Below, one piece after another: positions 7,022 to 12,077 of a DNA stretch of 12,077 nt. The stretch's first letter is position 1. The number at the start of each line of letters is the position of its first letter. Source of the stretch: Actinomycetota bacterium (lineage in GTDB: Bacteria > Actinomycetota > Thermoleophilia > Solirubrobacterales > 70-9); assembly GCA_018268695.1 (NCBI GenBank), contig JAFDWD010000336.1, positions 1 through 12,077 on the forward strand. The letters are read 5' to 3'. The position numbers were made by a program, and so were the translations under genes. Under the pieces are notes generated by a model. That model was not told where the DNA came from. It ran no database searches and saw only the letters and a list, made by a program, of their open reading frames with translations.

Positions 7022-7039
7022 CGATAATCCCTAGTTATC
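7017..7039 (-). repeat. Right copy of exact 23-bp inverted repeat (candidate crossover site)
   Basis: Exact reverse complement of 2340-2362. On the minus strand it reads GATAA, core CTAGGGA (plus 7028-7034), TTATC, then GGTGGC. The GTG at plus 7021-7019 is the start codon of the acetyltransferase gene and AGGGA is its Shine-Dalgarno. Outside the 23 bp the flank (GAATTC, 7041-7046) does not match the left copy, so only the core, one full arm and the inner part of the other arm are shared. No target-site duplication is visible next to the two copies. Confidence 0.85.
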
Positions 7040-7050
7040 CGAATTCATTG

Positions 7051-7078
7051 GCATACCAGTTGAATACTATGGAATACC
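7051..7078. repeat. Three short helically phased repeats beside the right inverted repeat
   Basis: GCATACC (7051-7057), GAATACT (7062-7068) and GAATACC (7072-7078) are near copies 10-11 bp apart, so all face the same side of the helix. They begin 12 bp outside the right inverted repeat, upstream of the acetyltransferase gene, in an AT-richer patch. On the minus strand the patch also contains TAGTAT (plus 7066-7071), a possible -10. The repeats could bind a regulator or a recombination accessory protein. The pattern is short and could be chance. Confidence 0.35.
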
Positions 7079-7198
7079 TGGATCGACAGACTTCGCGATC
7101 CCACCGATGGTCGCCGTTCCTTGACCCGCGATCGATCTCGCGACTTCGAACGTTGAGTTGGTGGTCGGCTTCAGCGAGAGACGGTGGCCTGCAAGAGG

Positions 7199-7217
7199 GC
7201 CGCTCGTCGTGAGCGGC
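7199..7217 (-). terminator. Probable terminator of the esterase gene
   Basis: GCCGCTC (7199-7205) and GAGCGGC (7211-7217) form a perfect 7-bp GC-rich stem with a 5-base loop, starting one base after the esterase stop codon on the minus strand. The downstream minus-strand bases (CCTCTTGC) have only a weak T run, common in high-GC actinobacteria. It would stop esterase transcripts before they reach the region upstream of the acetyltransferase. Confidence 0.55.
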
Positions 7218-7218
7218 G

Positions 7219-8823
7219 TCAGCCGAGCCGGACGCCGACCTTGAAGCCGGCTCGTAGGCGGCGGCCGGGCTTCGGGTGCTGGGCGATAACGGTGGTGCCT
7301 TGGCCGCGGGGGCGGCGGACCTTGCCGAGGCGGCAGCCGGTCTGGCGCAGGCGGGCGCGAGCGCGCTTCGGGGTGGCGCCCGAGAGGTCGGGGACCCGGC
7401 AGGTCGGGCGAGGGTCATTGGGTCCACGGGTCCAGCCTTCTTCGGCTTCGCCGGACGGGGTGCCGGGGGCTTGGCCGGACGGCGGCGGGTAGCGGGGCGC
7501 GAAGGTGACGGACCGGGCGTCTTCGGTGGGGTTGGCCCCCAGGGTGTACTCCTGGACGGAGTCCGGGGCGCCGAGGTCGACGGCGAAGGTGATGCGGCCG
7601 GCGGCGTCGGGGACCGCACTCGGCGTCGTCGCGCCGTGGAGCTCGACCAGGTCGGCGCCCGCGAAGAGCGGCGGCGAGGTGATCGTCGTCTTTCCCGACC
7701 CGGCGACGATCATGCCGCCGGAGGTGACGTTGCTGAGGCGCATGAACTCGAGCGCTCGCCGCGGGTCGGCGGCGACGTGCCAGCCGTAGATGTCGAATTC
7801 AGGTTCGATCGATTCGTAGGAGAAGGTGGTCGGTTCCGGGGCCGGGTCGGCGAGCTGTTCGGTGAAGACTTCGAGCGTCGCGATGATCTCGCGGGTGAAG
7901 TTCTCCGGCGTGTGGCAGCCCGGCCCGTATTCCTTGAAGAGGTGTGGGATGCCCAGTTCGTCGAGCTTCTGGTCGAAGCTGACGGTGCCATCATGCACCC
8001 CCGCCTCGATCAGGCAGGAGACGGAGTCGAGCGAGAGGAGTTCCTCGCCGATCGCCGGGTTCGGGATGCCGTTGGCGGTCCGCACCTGCAGGTTCAGGCC
8101 GCGCAGGTTGGCGGCGAGATCGGTCGGGTTATGGCCGCGCCAGCGGACTTCCTGGGTGGCGCGCGGGCCGTAGATCGCGTCCGGGGCGCCGCCTTGAAGG
8201 GCCGAGCTGCCCGACAGCGCGGCGGCGAGCTCAGGCCGGTTGCTGTCGGTGGCGCCGGAGATGCTGGCCGCGTCGGCGAAGAGGTCCGGGTGGCGGGCGG
8301 CGAGCATCATCGATCCGTAGCCGCCCATCGAGACCCCGGCGATCGCCCGGTGGGCGCGGTCGGGGATCGTGCGGAATTCTTCGTCGATCAACGGGATCAG
8401 CTGGTCGATGACGAAGCTCTCGTATTCCGGCGGGCCCAGCGCACCCCCGTTCCACCAGTCGCTCCAGTAGCCGCTGTCGCCGTTCGGCGAGACGACGATC
8501 GCGGGGAAGCTTTCGGTCAGCGCGACCCCGTGGACGACGCTGTTGAACGATTTGTAGGTGTTCTGCGTGCCCGCGAGGAAGTAGGCGACCGGCCACCGCC
8601 GGGTCGGTTCGCTGTCGTAGCCGTTCGGGAGGTCGACGTCGACGTGGGTCGGTTCGGCGAACGCCGGCGTCGCGATCGTCAGTTCGACGACCCGCGGTTC
8701 GAGCCGCTTCGCTTCGATGATCCGCGCTTCGTTCGCCGCGGCGGTGGAGGCGAGCATCGACATGGCCGCGAGCACGAGCGCAAGCGTCCCCAGGCACCTC
8801 CCGATGCGGCGCGACCTCTCCAC
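7219..8823 (-). CDS. Secreted alpha/beta-hydrolase esterase with C-terminal PASTA domain
   Basis: A 534-aa exported enzyme. The Sec signal peptide is residues 1-30 (MERSRRIGR, hydrophobic core, ASTAAA). Residues 31-325 form an esterase D/antigen-85-type alpha/beta hydrolase: FLAGTQNTY (82-90) near the oxyanion hole, nucleophile Ser165 in GVSMGGYG, and a likely catalytic His304 in GPGCHTPENF. I could not place the acid residue firmly. Residues 331-443 are a beta-rich domain I do not recognise. A Pro/Gly linker (445-472) leads to one PASTA domain (475-534) with Cys475 and Cys497, which may pair. PASTA domains bind cell-wall material, so the enzyme is probably held at the wall and cleaves acyl esters outside the cell. 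The GTG start at 8823 lacks a Shine-Dalgarno and lies 8 bases from TATAAC, so the mRNA may be leaderless. Confidence 0.88.
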   Translation of the reverse strand: MERSRRIGRCLGTLALVLAAMSMLASTAAANEARIIEAKRLEPRVVELTIATPAFAEPTHVDVDLPNGYDSEPTRRWPVAYFLAGTQNTYKSFNSVVHGVALTESFPAIVVSPNGDSGYWSDWWNGGALGPPEYESFVIDQLIPLIDEEFRTIPDRAHRAIAGVSMGGYGSMMLAARHPDLFADAASISGATDSNRPELAAALSGSSALQGGAPDAIYGPRATQEVRWRGHNPTDLAANLRGLNLQVRTANGIPNPAIGEELLSLDSVSCLIEAGVHDGTVSFDQKLDELGIPHLFKEYGPGCHTPENFTREIIATLEVFTEQLADPAPEPTTFSYESIEPEFDIYGWHVAADPRRALEFMRLSNVTSGGMIVAGSGKTTITSPPLFAGADLVELHGATTPSAVPDAAGRITFAVDLGAPDSVQEYTLGANPTEDARSVTFAPRYPPPSGQAPGTPSGEAEEGWTRGPNDPRPTCRVPDLSGATPKRARARLRQTGCRLGKVRRPRGQGTTVIAQHPKPGRRLRAGFKVGVRLG

Positions 8824-8837
8824 CGATCGGTGTTATA
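8821..8837 (-). promoter_or_regulatory. -10 box and 12-bp palindrome at the esterase start
   Basis: On the minus strand TATAAC (plus 8832-8837) is a good -10 box, 8 bases before the GTG. CACCGATCGGTG (8821-8832) is a perfect 12-bp palindrome running from the end of that box through the start codon. A protein bound there would cover the transcription start, so it is a candidate repressor operator. No clear -35 was found. The small winged-helix gene ending 29 bp upstream is a possible regulator. Confidence 0.45.
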
Positions 8838-8852
8838 CCAAAAACTGCGTAC

Positions 8853-9206
8853 CTATAAACGCGCTGGTTTGCCCCATCGCAGCCCGGGCGACAGGGCGTA
8901 GAGATGCCGGGTGACGCCTCGGACCTTTTCGGTCCCGACCAGCTCGACGATCCCGAGCTTCGCCAACACCTGCACGTGATAGCCCGTGTGGGAGTTGCTG
9001 AACTTGCCGTCATACATATGGGACAAGTCGGAGGGGGACAGCGGGAGGCCGATCCACAGCAGCGCTTCGATCATCGAGGCCTGGATCGGGTGCAGCAGGC
9101 GGGAGACGAGCACGTCCCAGCGGAACGCCTCGTCTCCCGCCCCGCCATCGCTGCCCGGGCGGGAAGCGGGCAGCGTCTTCGGGGTGGCATGGGGGACCGA
9201 ATTCAT
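8853..9206 (-). CDS. ArsR-like winged-helix transcriptional regulator
   Basis: A 117-aa protein with one winged-helix domain. RWDVLVSRLLHPIQASMIEAL (29-49) is the first helix pair, and PLSPSDLSHMYDGKFSNSHTG (55-75) leads into the recognition helix (about 71-85, NSHTGYHVQVLAKLG). The wing is IVELVGTEKVRGVTRHLYAL (86-105). The Tyr-His-Val-x-x-Leu-x-x-Leu-Gly pattern is typical of ArsR-type proteins common in Solirubrobacterales. No cysteines are present for classic metal sensing. The first 28 residues are Gly/Pro/Ser-rich and probably disordered, and no Shine-Dalgarno precedes the ATG at 9206, so the start is uncertain. It precedes the esterase gene by 29 bp on the same strand and could control it through the palindrome at 8821-8832. 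Confidence 0.78.
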   Translation of the reverse strand: MNSVPHATPKTLPASRPGSDGGAGDEAFRWDVLVSRLLHPIQASMIEALLWIGLPLSPSDLSHMYDGKFSNSHTGYHVQVLAKLGIVELVGTEKVRGVTRHLYALSPGLRWGKPARL

Positions 9207-9330
9207 GGCAACGGCGTCGCCGCCCAGCCCAGGGAGCGGCGGGGCCGGATGGGACCCCGCATATCCACCGTGCTGGTCGTCAGGCCGGTCCGGAGTCTTG
9301 GAGGCTGCCGACTGACCTAACTTCGACTGA

Positions 9331-9356
9331 CCATTTGAGCGTGCCAGTTCAAATGG
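9331..9356. promoter_or_regulatory. 8-bp inverted repeat between two regulator genes
   Basis: CCATTTGA (9331-9338) and TCAAATGG (9349-9356) are perfect inverted arms around a 10-bp spacer. The site lies 25 bp beyond the stop of the regulator at 9381-10010 and 125 bp before the start of the regulator at 8853-9206. It is AT-richer than its surroundings and lacks a T run on either strand, so an operator for a dimeric winged-helix protein is more likely than a terminator. A direct repeat CGACTGACC (9309-9317, 9324-9332) adjoins it. Confidence 0.4.
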
Positions 9357-9380
9357 CGCCCGTCAATCAGCCTATGTACG

Positions 9381-10010
9381 TTACTCAGGATCTACTGAGT
9401 GGGAGGGCTCCGGCGCTTTGAGAACTCGACCGAACCCGAGTACGCCGACTACGTATGGGGCAGTTTCCTCACCCGACTTGGCAACCCGATTCGTTGCTCT
9501 GGCCTTGACCGCTTCGAGGCGCTTCCAGGACTCTTCCTGCTCTTCGAACAGTTCCTGGCGACCCTCCGCATCGAGGTTGAACCGATCCCAGGTCAGCCAG
9601 TCGCGAGCGTCATCGAACATGTTTCCGGCCCACAGGGCGGCCATCATCTCGGCCACGAGCGACTGGATGACGAGACCCGCCGTGACCTGCCGTTGCTGCC
9701 AGGTCATGTCTTCAGCGTCAGCGTCGGTGAAGAACGGCGTGCGGACCGCCCGGTAGTAGTGCTGCTGAGCATTGCGACGGCGCTTGGTATCGGCAATCTC
9801 AATCGAACCGGCATCCACCAGTTCCCGGATGTGATTGCCAACCCGGTTGAGTGGCTCTCCGATGACGTCGGCGATCTCCGCGGTCGTGTAGGTCCCCTGG
9901 TTGAGGACGATCAGGATTTGGACGCGGATGCGGTGGCTGACCGCATAGGCGACGACTTCCTCGATGCTCTTCCCGTGCTGACCGGCCCGTTTTGAGACTG
10001 CCGTAGCCAC
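9381..10010 (-). CDS. ArsR-like winged-helix transcriptional regulator (209 aa)
   Basis: The first ~92 residues form a winged helix: SIEEVVAYAVSHRIRVQILI (15-34), TYTTAEIADVIG (40-51), recognition helix PLNRVGNHIRELVDAG (53-68) and wing SIEIADTKRRRNAQQHYYRA (69-88). Residues 93-165 are mainly helical (WQQRQVTAGLVIQSLVAEMM), possibly a dimer or ligand domain, followed by a charged coil (RQELFEEQEESWKRLEAVKA). The tail is a short Gly/Pro-containing stretch. The GTG start is well supported by AAAGGAGGT five bases upstream (plus 10015-10023). It reads away from the stress-protein genes. An imperfect hairpin-like site upstream (10041-10060) may be its own operator. Target genes are unknown. Confidence 0.82.
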   Translation of the reverse strand: MATAVSKRAGQHGKSIEEVVAYAVSHRIRVQILIVLNQGTYTTAEIADVIGEPLNRVGNHIRELVDAGSIEIADTKRRRNAQQHYYRAVRTPFFTDADAEDMTWQQRQVTAGLVIQSLVAEMMAALWAGNMFDDARDWLTWDRFNLDAEGRQELFEEQEESWKRLEAVKARATNRVAKSGEETAPYVVGVLGFGRVLKAPEPSHSVDPE

Positions 10011-10014
10011 CCTG

Positions 10015-10023
10015 ACCTCCTTT
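10015..10023 (-). promoter_or_regulatory. Strong ribosome-binding site deciding the GTG start
   Basis: On the minus strand AAAGGAGGT is nearly the full anti-Shine-Dalgarno complement and sits 4-5 bases before the GTG at 10010. It settles the start of the 209-aa regulator and is the best ribosome-binding site in the window. Confidence 0.8.
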
Positions 10024-10040
10024 GCGAAGTTTTGCTCCCG

Positions 10041-10060
10041 TGCTCAATTATTGCCGAGCA
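10041..10060. promoter_or_regulatory. Possible operator upstream of the 209-aa regulator
   Basis: TGCTC (10041-10045) and GAGCA (10056-10060) are inverted 5-bp arms around an AT-rich 10-bp spacer (AATTATTGCC). A further TGCTC lies at 10033-10037. The spacing equals that of the inverted repeat at 9331-9356, though the arm sequences differ. It would suit a winged-helix dimer acting on the regulator's own promoter. The arms are short, so chance is possible. Confidence 0.3.
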
Positions 10061-10144
10061 TAAGGTACTTCCGGAAACTGGGAAACGACACCTCCTCACC
10101 ATCTGTTGGATAGTGGAATCCCCCTTAGCATTCCGTCGCTTCTT

Positions 10145-10163
10145 CCCGGCGAGGGGCGCCGGG
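10145..10163 (+). other. Perfect 7-bp hairpin in the leader
   Basis: CCCGGCG (10145-10151) pairs exactly with CGCCGGG (10157-10163) around the 5-base loop AGGGG. It is very stable but has no T run after it. It precedes the 19-codon ORF's ribosome-binding site by about 14 bases. Confidence 0.5.
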
Positions 10164-10191
10164 CACGGGATCGGAAAGGGGGTGAGAGTCC

Positions 10192-10251
10192 ATGAAGATG
10201 GAGGAGGTTCCCACGGTCTTCAACAGCCACCAGGCCGCGAAGGCCATGTAG
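10192..10251 (+). CDS. Candidate 19-aa leader peptide
   Basis: ATG at 10192 opens MKMEEVPTVFNSHQAAKAM, then TAG. AGGGGGTGA (10177-10185) lies 6 bases upstream and matches the anti-Shine-Dalgarno closely, much better than chance expectation for a random ATG. It sits between two hairpins, in the long leader before the universal stress protein operon. The peptide has no signal sequence, membrane segment or obvious run of one amino acid, so a classic amino-acid attenuator is not indicated. It may be a regulatory upstream ORF or a small protein in its own right. No family is recognised. Confidence 0.35.
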   Translation: MKMEEVPTVFNSHQAAKAM

Positions 10252-10265
10252 CGATGCCGACACTA

Positions 10266-10306
10266 GAGGCCTGGCTCGCACTTCCTGGGAGGTCGGGCCA
10301 GGCCTC
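10266..10306 (+). other. Perfect 10-bp-stem hairpin (attenuator or terminator candidate)
   Basis: GAGGCCTGGC (10266-10275) pairs with GCCAGGCCTC (10297-10306) over 10 bp with a 21-base loop, 14 bases after the stop of the 19-codon ORF. No T run follows, so intrinsic termination would be weak. Its position suggests coupling between translation of the short ORF and formation of the stem. Confidence 0.5.
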
Positions 10307-10419
10307 GCTCGTGTCGTCTTCTGACGCCGCCCCCCCACCGCCTGTGGAGTTCCACGGATGGCATTCCAGCCGGGCGAGGCGAACCTCGTTGCGACGACAA
10401 ACGGCGAGGAGGGAAGACG

Positions 10420-11346
10420 ATGGGTGGCGAGGTCAAAGGCTGGAATCCGGGGCGGGTTCTGATCGGCTATGACGCGAGCGCGGGTGCCGAGGACGCGGTG
10501 GCGCTGGCGGGAAATCTTTGCGGTGCCGATGCCCGGTTTCTGTTGGCCCACATCCTGCCGTTCCCTGGGCCGCCGCCGGTGGCGGGAGAGCTGCTCGGGT
10601 ATCAGGAGGCCGCCGAATGGAAGGTGTTCTTCGCCGAGGCGGCAAAGAAGCTGGGCCGGGAGAGGGTCGAGCACGAGGTGTGGGTGGGCGGCTCCGCCGG
10701 CAAGGTCCTGAACGACATCGCCGAAAGTGAGGGCATCGACCTGGCCGTGGTCGGATCGCCGCACCGCGGCGCGGTCGGGCGGACCTTCCTCGGCAGCGTC
10801 GCCGAGGGACTCCTGCACGGGGCCTCGGTGCCGGTGATCGTCGCGCCGCACGGCTACCGCGAGCGGGTCCATGACGGGTTCGCCCGGATCGTCGTCGGCT
10901 ACGACGGATCGACGGAAGCCGACGCTGCCCTCCGGCGCGGCGAAGCGCTCGCCCGCCGCGCCGACCTCCCTCTCCACATCGTCGCGGTGACGACGCCGCC
11001 GACCGCCGCCCCCGGACCTTTCGCGGGGCCGATCCCGCCGCAGCTGCCGAACGCGCTCGAGGTGGTCGAGCGCGGGGTCAGGTCGGTCGCCAAGGACGTC
11101 GAGGCGCGTGGGTTCGCCCTCAAGGGCGCGGTCGTCCCCGAGCTGGCCGCCTACTGCGGCCCCGACGACCTGTTGCTGCTCGGCTCGCGCAGCTACGGGC
11201 CGATCGCGCGGACCCTGCTCGGATCGGTGTCCTCGAAGCTGATCCACGAGGCGCCGTGTCCGGTCCTCGTCGTCCCCCGTCCCCATCGCGACGCGGAGGC
11301 GACAGCCGAGGAGTCGACACCGAAGGTGGCGGAGGTCGCGCGATGA
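10420..11346 (+). CDS. Universal stress protein, two UspA domains in tandem
   Basis: A 308-aa cytoplasmic protein with two UspA domains. Domain 1 is about 10-145 (RVLIGYDASAGAEDAVALA at the N-terminus, VVGSPHRGAVGRTFLGSV at the nucleotide loop). Domain 2 is about 153-288 (IVVGYDGSTEADAALRRGEA, LLGSRSYGPIARTLLGSVSS, then PCPVLVVP). The usual ATP loop is G-x-x-G-x9-G-S. Here the second glycine is His in domain 1 and Ser in domain 2, so ATP binding is uncertain. AGGAGGGA (10407-10414) lies 5 bases before the ATG. Its stop overlaps the start of the next gene (ATGA, 11343-11346). Such proteins help cells survive starvation, oxidative or energy stress; the specific role is unknown. Confidence 0.92.
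   Translation: MGGEVKGWNPGRVLIGYDASAGAEDAVALAGNLCGADARFLLAHILPFPGPPPVAGELLGYQEAAEWKVFFAEAAKKLGRERVEHEVWVGGSAGKVLNDIAESEGIDLAVVGSPHRGAVGRTFLGSVAEGLLHGASVPVIVAPHGYRERVHDGFARIVVGYDGSTEADAALRRGEALARRADLPLHIVAVTTPPTAAPGPFAGPIPPQLPNALEVVERGVRSVAKDVEARGFALKGAVVPELAAYCGPDDLLLLGSRSYGPIARTLLGSVSSKLIHEAPCPVLVVPRPHRDAEATAEESTPKVAEVAR
10762..10823 (+). repeat. Direct repeat between the two stress-protein genes (copy 1)
   Basis: These 62 bases match 11685-11746 with seven differences. Both encode the domain-1 nucleotide loop (HRGAVGRTFLGSVA). The similarity points to gene duplication of the two stress-protein genes, with this loop strongly conserved or gene-converted. Confidence 0.7.
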
Positions 11347-12077
11347 CGGCCGTGGCCGGAAGGTGGCGTCCGCGGCGGATACTCGTCGGCTACGACCCCG
11401 AGGAAGGCGCCCGCGACGCGGCGGCGCTCGCCCGGGATCTCGGCGATGAGGAGTCCCACGTCGACGTCGTCCACGTGGTCGGAGCGAAGGCGCCGCTGGC
11501 GTTCGGGCCATCGCGCCTCAGCCCCTCGGAAGTGCCCGGTGCGGACCGCTTCTTCGCCCCCGCGATGGAGCTGCTCGATCCGCTGCCGGCCGAGGGGCGC
11601 GTCTACGGAGGCGGCTCGGTGGCGCACGTCCTCACCGACCTCGCCGAGGAGGAGGACGCGGACCTGATCGTGGTCGGCGCCGGGCACCGGGGCGCGGTCG
11701 GAAGGACCTTCCTCGGCAGCGTCGCCCACGGCCTTCTGCACGGGGCGCCCGCCCCGGTGGCGACCGCGCCCCGCGGCTACGCCAAGCGACCGCGCCGGGT
11801 CCCGCACCTGATCGCGGTCGCCTACGACGGCACGCCGGAAGCCGAAGCCGCGCTCGGCCACGCCGAGAGCCTGGCGCTGGAGATCGGCGCGCGCCTGCGG
11901 CTCCTCGCGGTCGCGGCGATCCCGGCCACGCCCGCGACGATGCTCGGCTACACCCCGCCGATGCCGAAGCCGGCTGCCGCGGTCCTGGCCGACGGCCTCG
12001 CGACGGTCGACCCTGCTGTCGACGCCGAGACCCGCGTGCTCGGCGACCACTCGATCATCGACGCGATCGTCTCCGAC
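11343..12077 (+). CDS. Universal stress protein, tandem UspA (3' end outside window)
   Basis: The frame starts at ATG 11343 and stays open to the window end, giving 245 residues. The protein begins MTAVAGRWRPRRILVGYDPE. Domain 1 spans about 10-143, with the loop VVGAGHRGAVGRTFLGSVAH (110-129), where, as in its neighbour, His replaces the second glycine of the ATP motif. Domain 2 starts at HLIAVAYDGTPEAEAALGHA (about 155-174) and runs off the end. The ATG overlaps the previous stop by four bases, so the two genes are translationally coupled paralogues. The first domain of this copy is more divergent (an insertion with LAFGPSRLSPSEV), hinting at a different ligand or partner. It likely forms homo- or heterodimers with its neighbour, as Usp domains commonly do. 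Confidence 0.9.
   Translation, partial: MTAVAGRWRPRRILVGYDPEEGARDAAALARDLGDEESHVDVVHVVGAKAPLAFGPSRLSPSEVPGADRFFAPAMELLDPLPAEGRVYGGGSVAHVLTDLAEEEDADLIVVGAGHRGAVGRTFLGSVAHGLLHGAPAPVATAPRGYAKRPRRVPHLIAVAYDGTPEAEAALGHAESLALEIGARLRLLAVAAIPATPATMLGYTPPMPKPAAAVLADGLATVDPAVDAETRVLGDHSIIDAIVSD
11685..11746 (+). repeat. Direct repeat between the two stress-protein genes (copy 2)
   Basis: Partner of 10762-10823, offset by 923 bp, with seven mismatches in 62 bases. It lies in the coding sequence of the second stress protein. Confidence 0.7.

Larger units (their letters stand above)
10084..10419 (+). promoter_or_regulatory. Structured leader/intergenic region before the stress-protein operon
   Basis: Between the divergent regulator and the stress-protein genes lie 409 bases without a conventional gene. 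From left to right this part holds a GC-rich hairpin (10145-10163), a 19-codon ORF with a strong ribosome-binding site (10192-10251), a 10-bp-stem hairpin (10266-10306), a short palindrome GTGGAGTTCCAC (10344-10355) and a small hairpin CGAGG-CGAA-CCTCG (10375-10388). The stress-protein ribosome-binding site AGGAGGGA is at 10407-10414. I see no known riboswitch. A long 5' leader controlling the operon, or a small RNA, are both possible. Confidence 0.4.

Noticed and set aside
2340..7039. Insertion sequence or DDE transposon with 23-bp terminal repeats
   Set aside because: No transposase is encoded between the repeats and no target-site duplication is visible; the adjacent enzyme is a tyrosine recombinase.
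7040..7218. tRNA gene as an integration target beside the right repeat
   Set aside because: No cloverleaf, T-loop GTTCGA box or acceptor stem could be found on either strand.
7282..7294. GCGATAACGGTGG, resembling the 23-bp repeat with its middle removed
   Set aside because: Lies within the PASTA coding region, lacks the core and one arm; best explained by chance.
7276..8901. Long open frame (541 codons) on the plus strand opposite the esterase
   Set aside because: It is an exact antisense shadow of a well-supported esterase; the translation is Gly/Arg/Val/Asp-rich without any domain, as expected from GC-rich third positions.
10170..10215. Group II intron-like string GGGTGAGAGTCC
   Set aside because: No domain V, no reverse transcriptase and no intron boundaries nearby; the string is better explained as the ribosome-binding site of the short ORF.
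10254..10472. Open frame from ATG 10254 running into the stress-protein gene
   Set aside because: Arg-rich, no ribosome-binding site, and overlaps the well-supported start of the stress protein out of frame.
10096..11511. Long minus-strand open frame (471 codons) opposite the first stress-protein gene
   Set aside because: Low-complexity Arg/Gly/Asp-rich translation antisense to clear UspA domains.
11193..12050. Minus-strand open frame (285 codons) opposite the second stress-protein gene
   Set aside because: Antisense shadow; the plus-strand frame encodes a recognisable UspA protein coupled to its neighbour.
1..12077. CRISPR array
   Set aside because: No regularly spaced repeated units of 20-40 bp anywhere in the window.

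Overview
The window looks like high-GC actinobacterial DNA, most likely from the Thermoleophilia/Solirubrobacterales. This rests on strong G/C third-position bias with long antisense ORFs, GTG/TTG starts, a secreted esterase ending in a PASTA domain of the Cys-Arg-Val-Pro-Asp-Leu type, small ArsR-like winged-helix regulators and tandem universal stress proteins. The lineage is inferred from these styles; no 16S or ribosomal gene is present.

Layout. (1) 1-1280: two adjacent VapBC toxin-antitoxin modules of different antitoxin class, a ribbon-helix-helix VapB (cut by the window edge) with a PIN toxin, then an AbrB-type VapB with a second PIN toxin. (2) 1401-2336: a complete tyrosine recombinase (R-K-HxxR-H-Y) starting with TTG. 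(3) 2340-7039: a 4.7-kb module bounded by an exact 23-bp inverted repeat. It holds a serine-hydroxymethyltransferase-like PLP enzyme (+) facing an operon (-) of a GNAT acetyltransferase and an 890-aa membrane-anchored STAND-type NTPase. The two units converge with only 6 bp between their stop codons. (4) 7219-10010, all on the minus strand: a winged-helix regulator (9381-10010), a second small winged-helix protein (8853-9206) and a secreted esterase with a PASTA tail (7219-8823). (5) 10011-10419: a 409-bp intergenic region with several perfect hairpins and a 19-codon ORF with a very good ribosome-binding site. (6) 10420-end: two translationally coupled tandem-domain universal stress proteins, the second cut by the window end.

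The most interesting part is regions 2-3. Each copy of the 23-bp repeat contains a 7-bp core flanked by GATAA/TTATC arms, a layout like tyrosine-recombinase crossover sites. Each copy also supplies the Shine-Dalgarno and the GTG start codon of the gene pointing into the module. The left copy begins 4 bp after the recombinase stop codon. An inversion between the copies would exchange the PLP gene and the GNAT-STAND operon behind the recombinase transcript while keeping both translation starts intact. This suggests a recombinase-controlled switch, or a mobile cassette, carrying an undescribed STAND + acetyltransferase + PLP-enzyme system. With two toxin-antitoxin modules next door, this resembles a defence or accessory island. 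The inversion, the functional link among the three genes and any defence role are inferences; the repeat and the gene families are seen directly.
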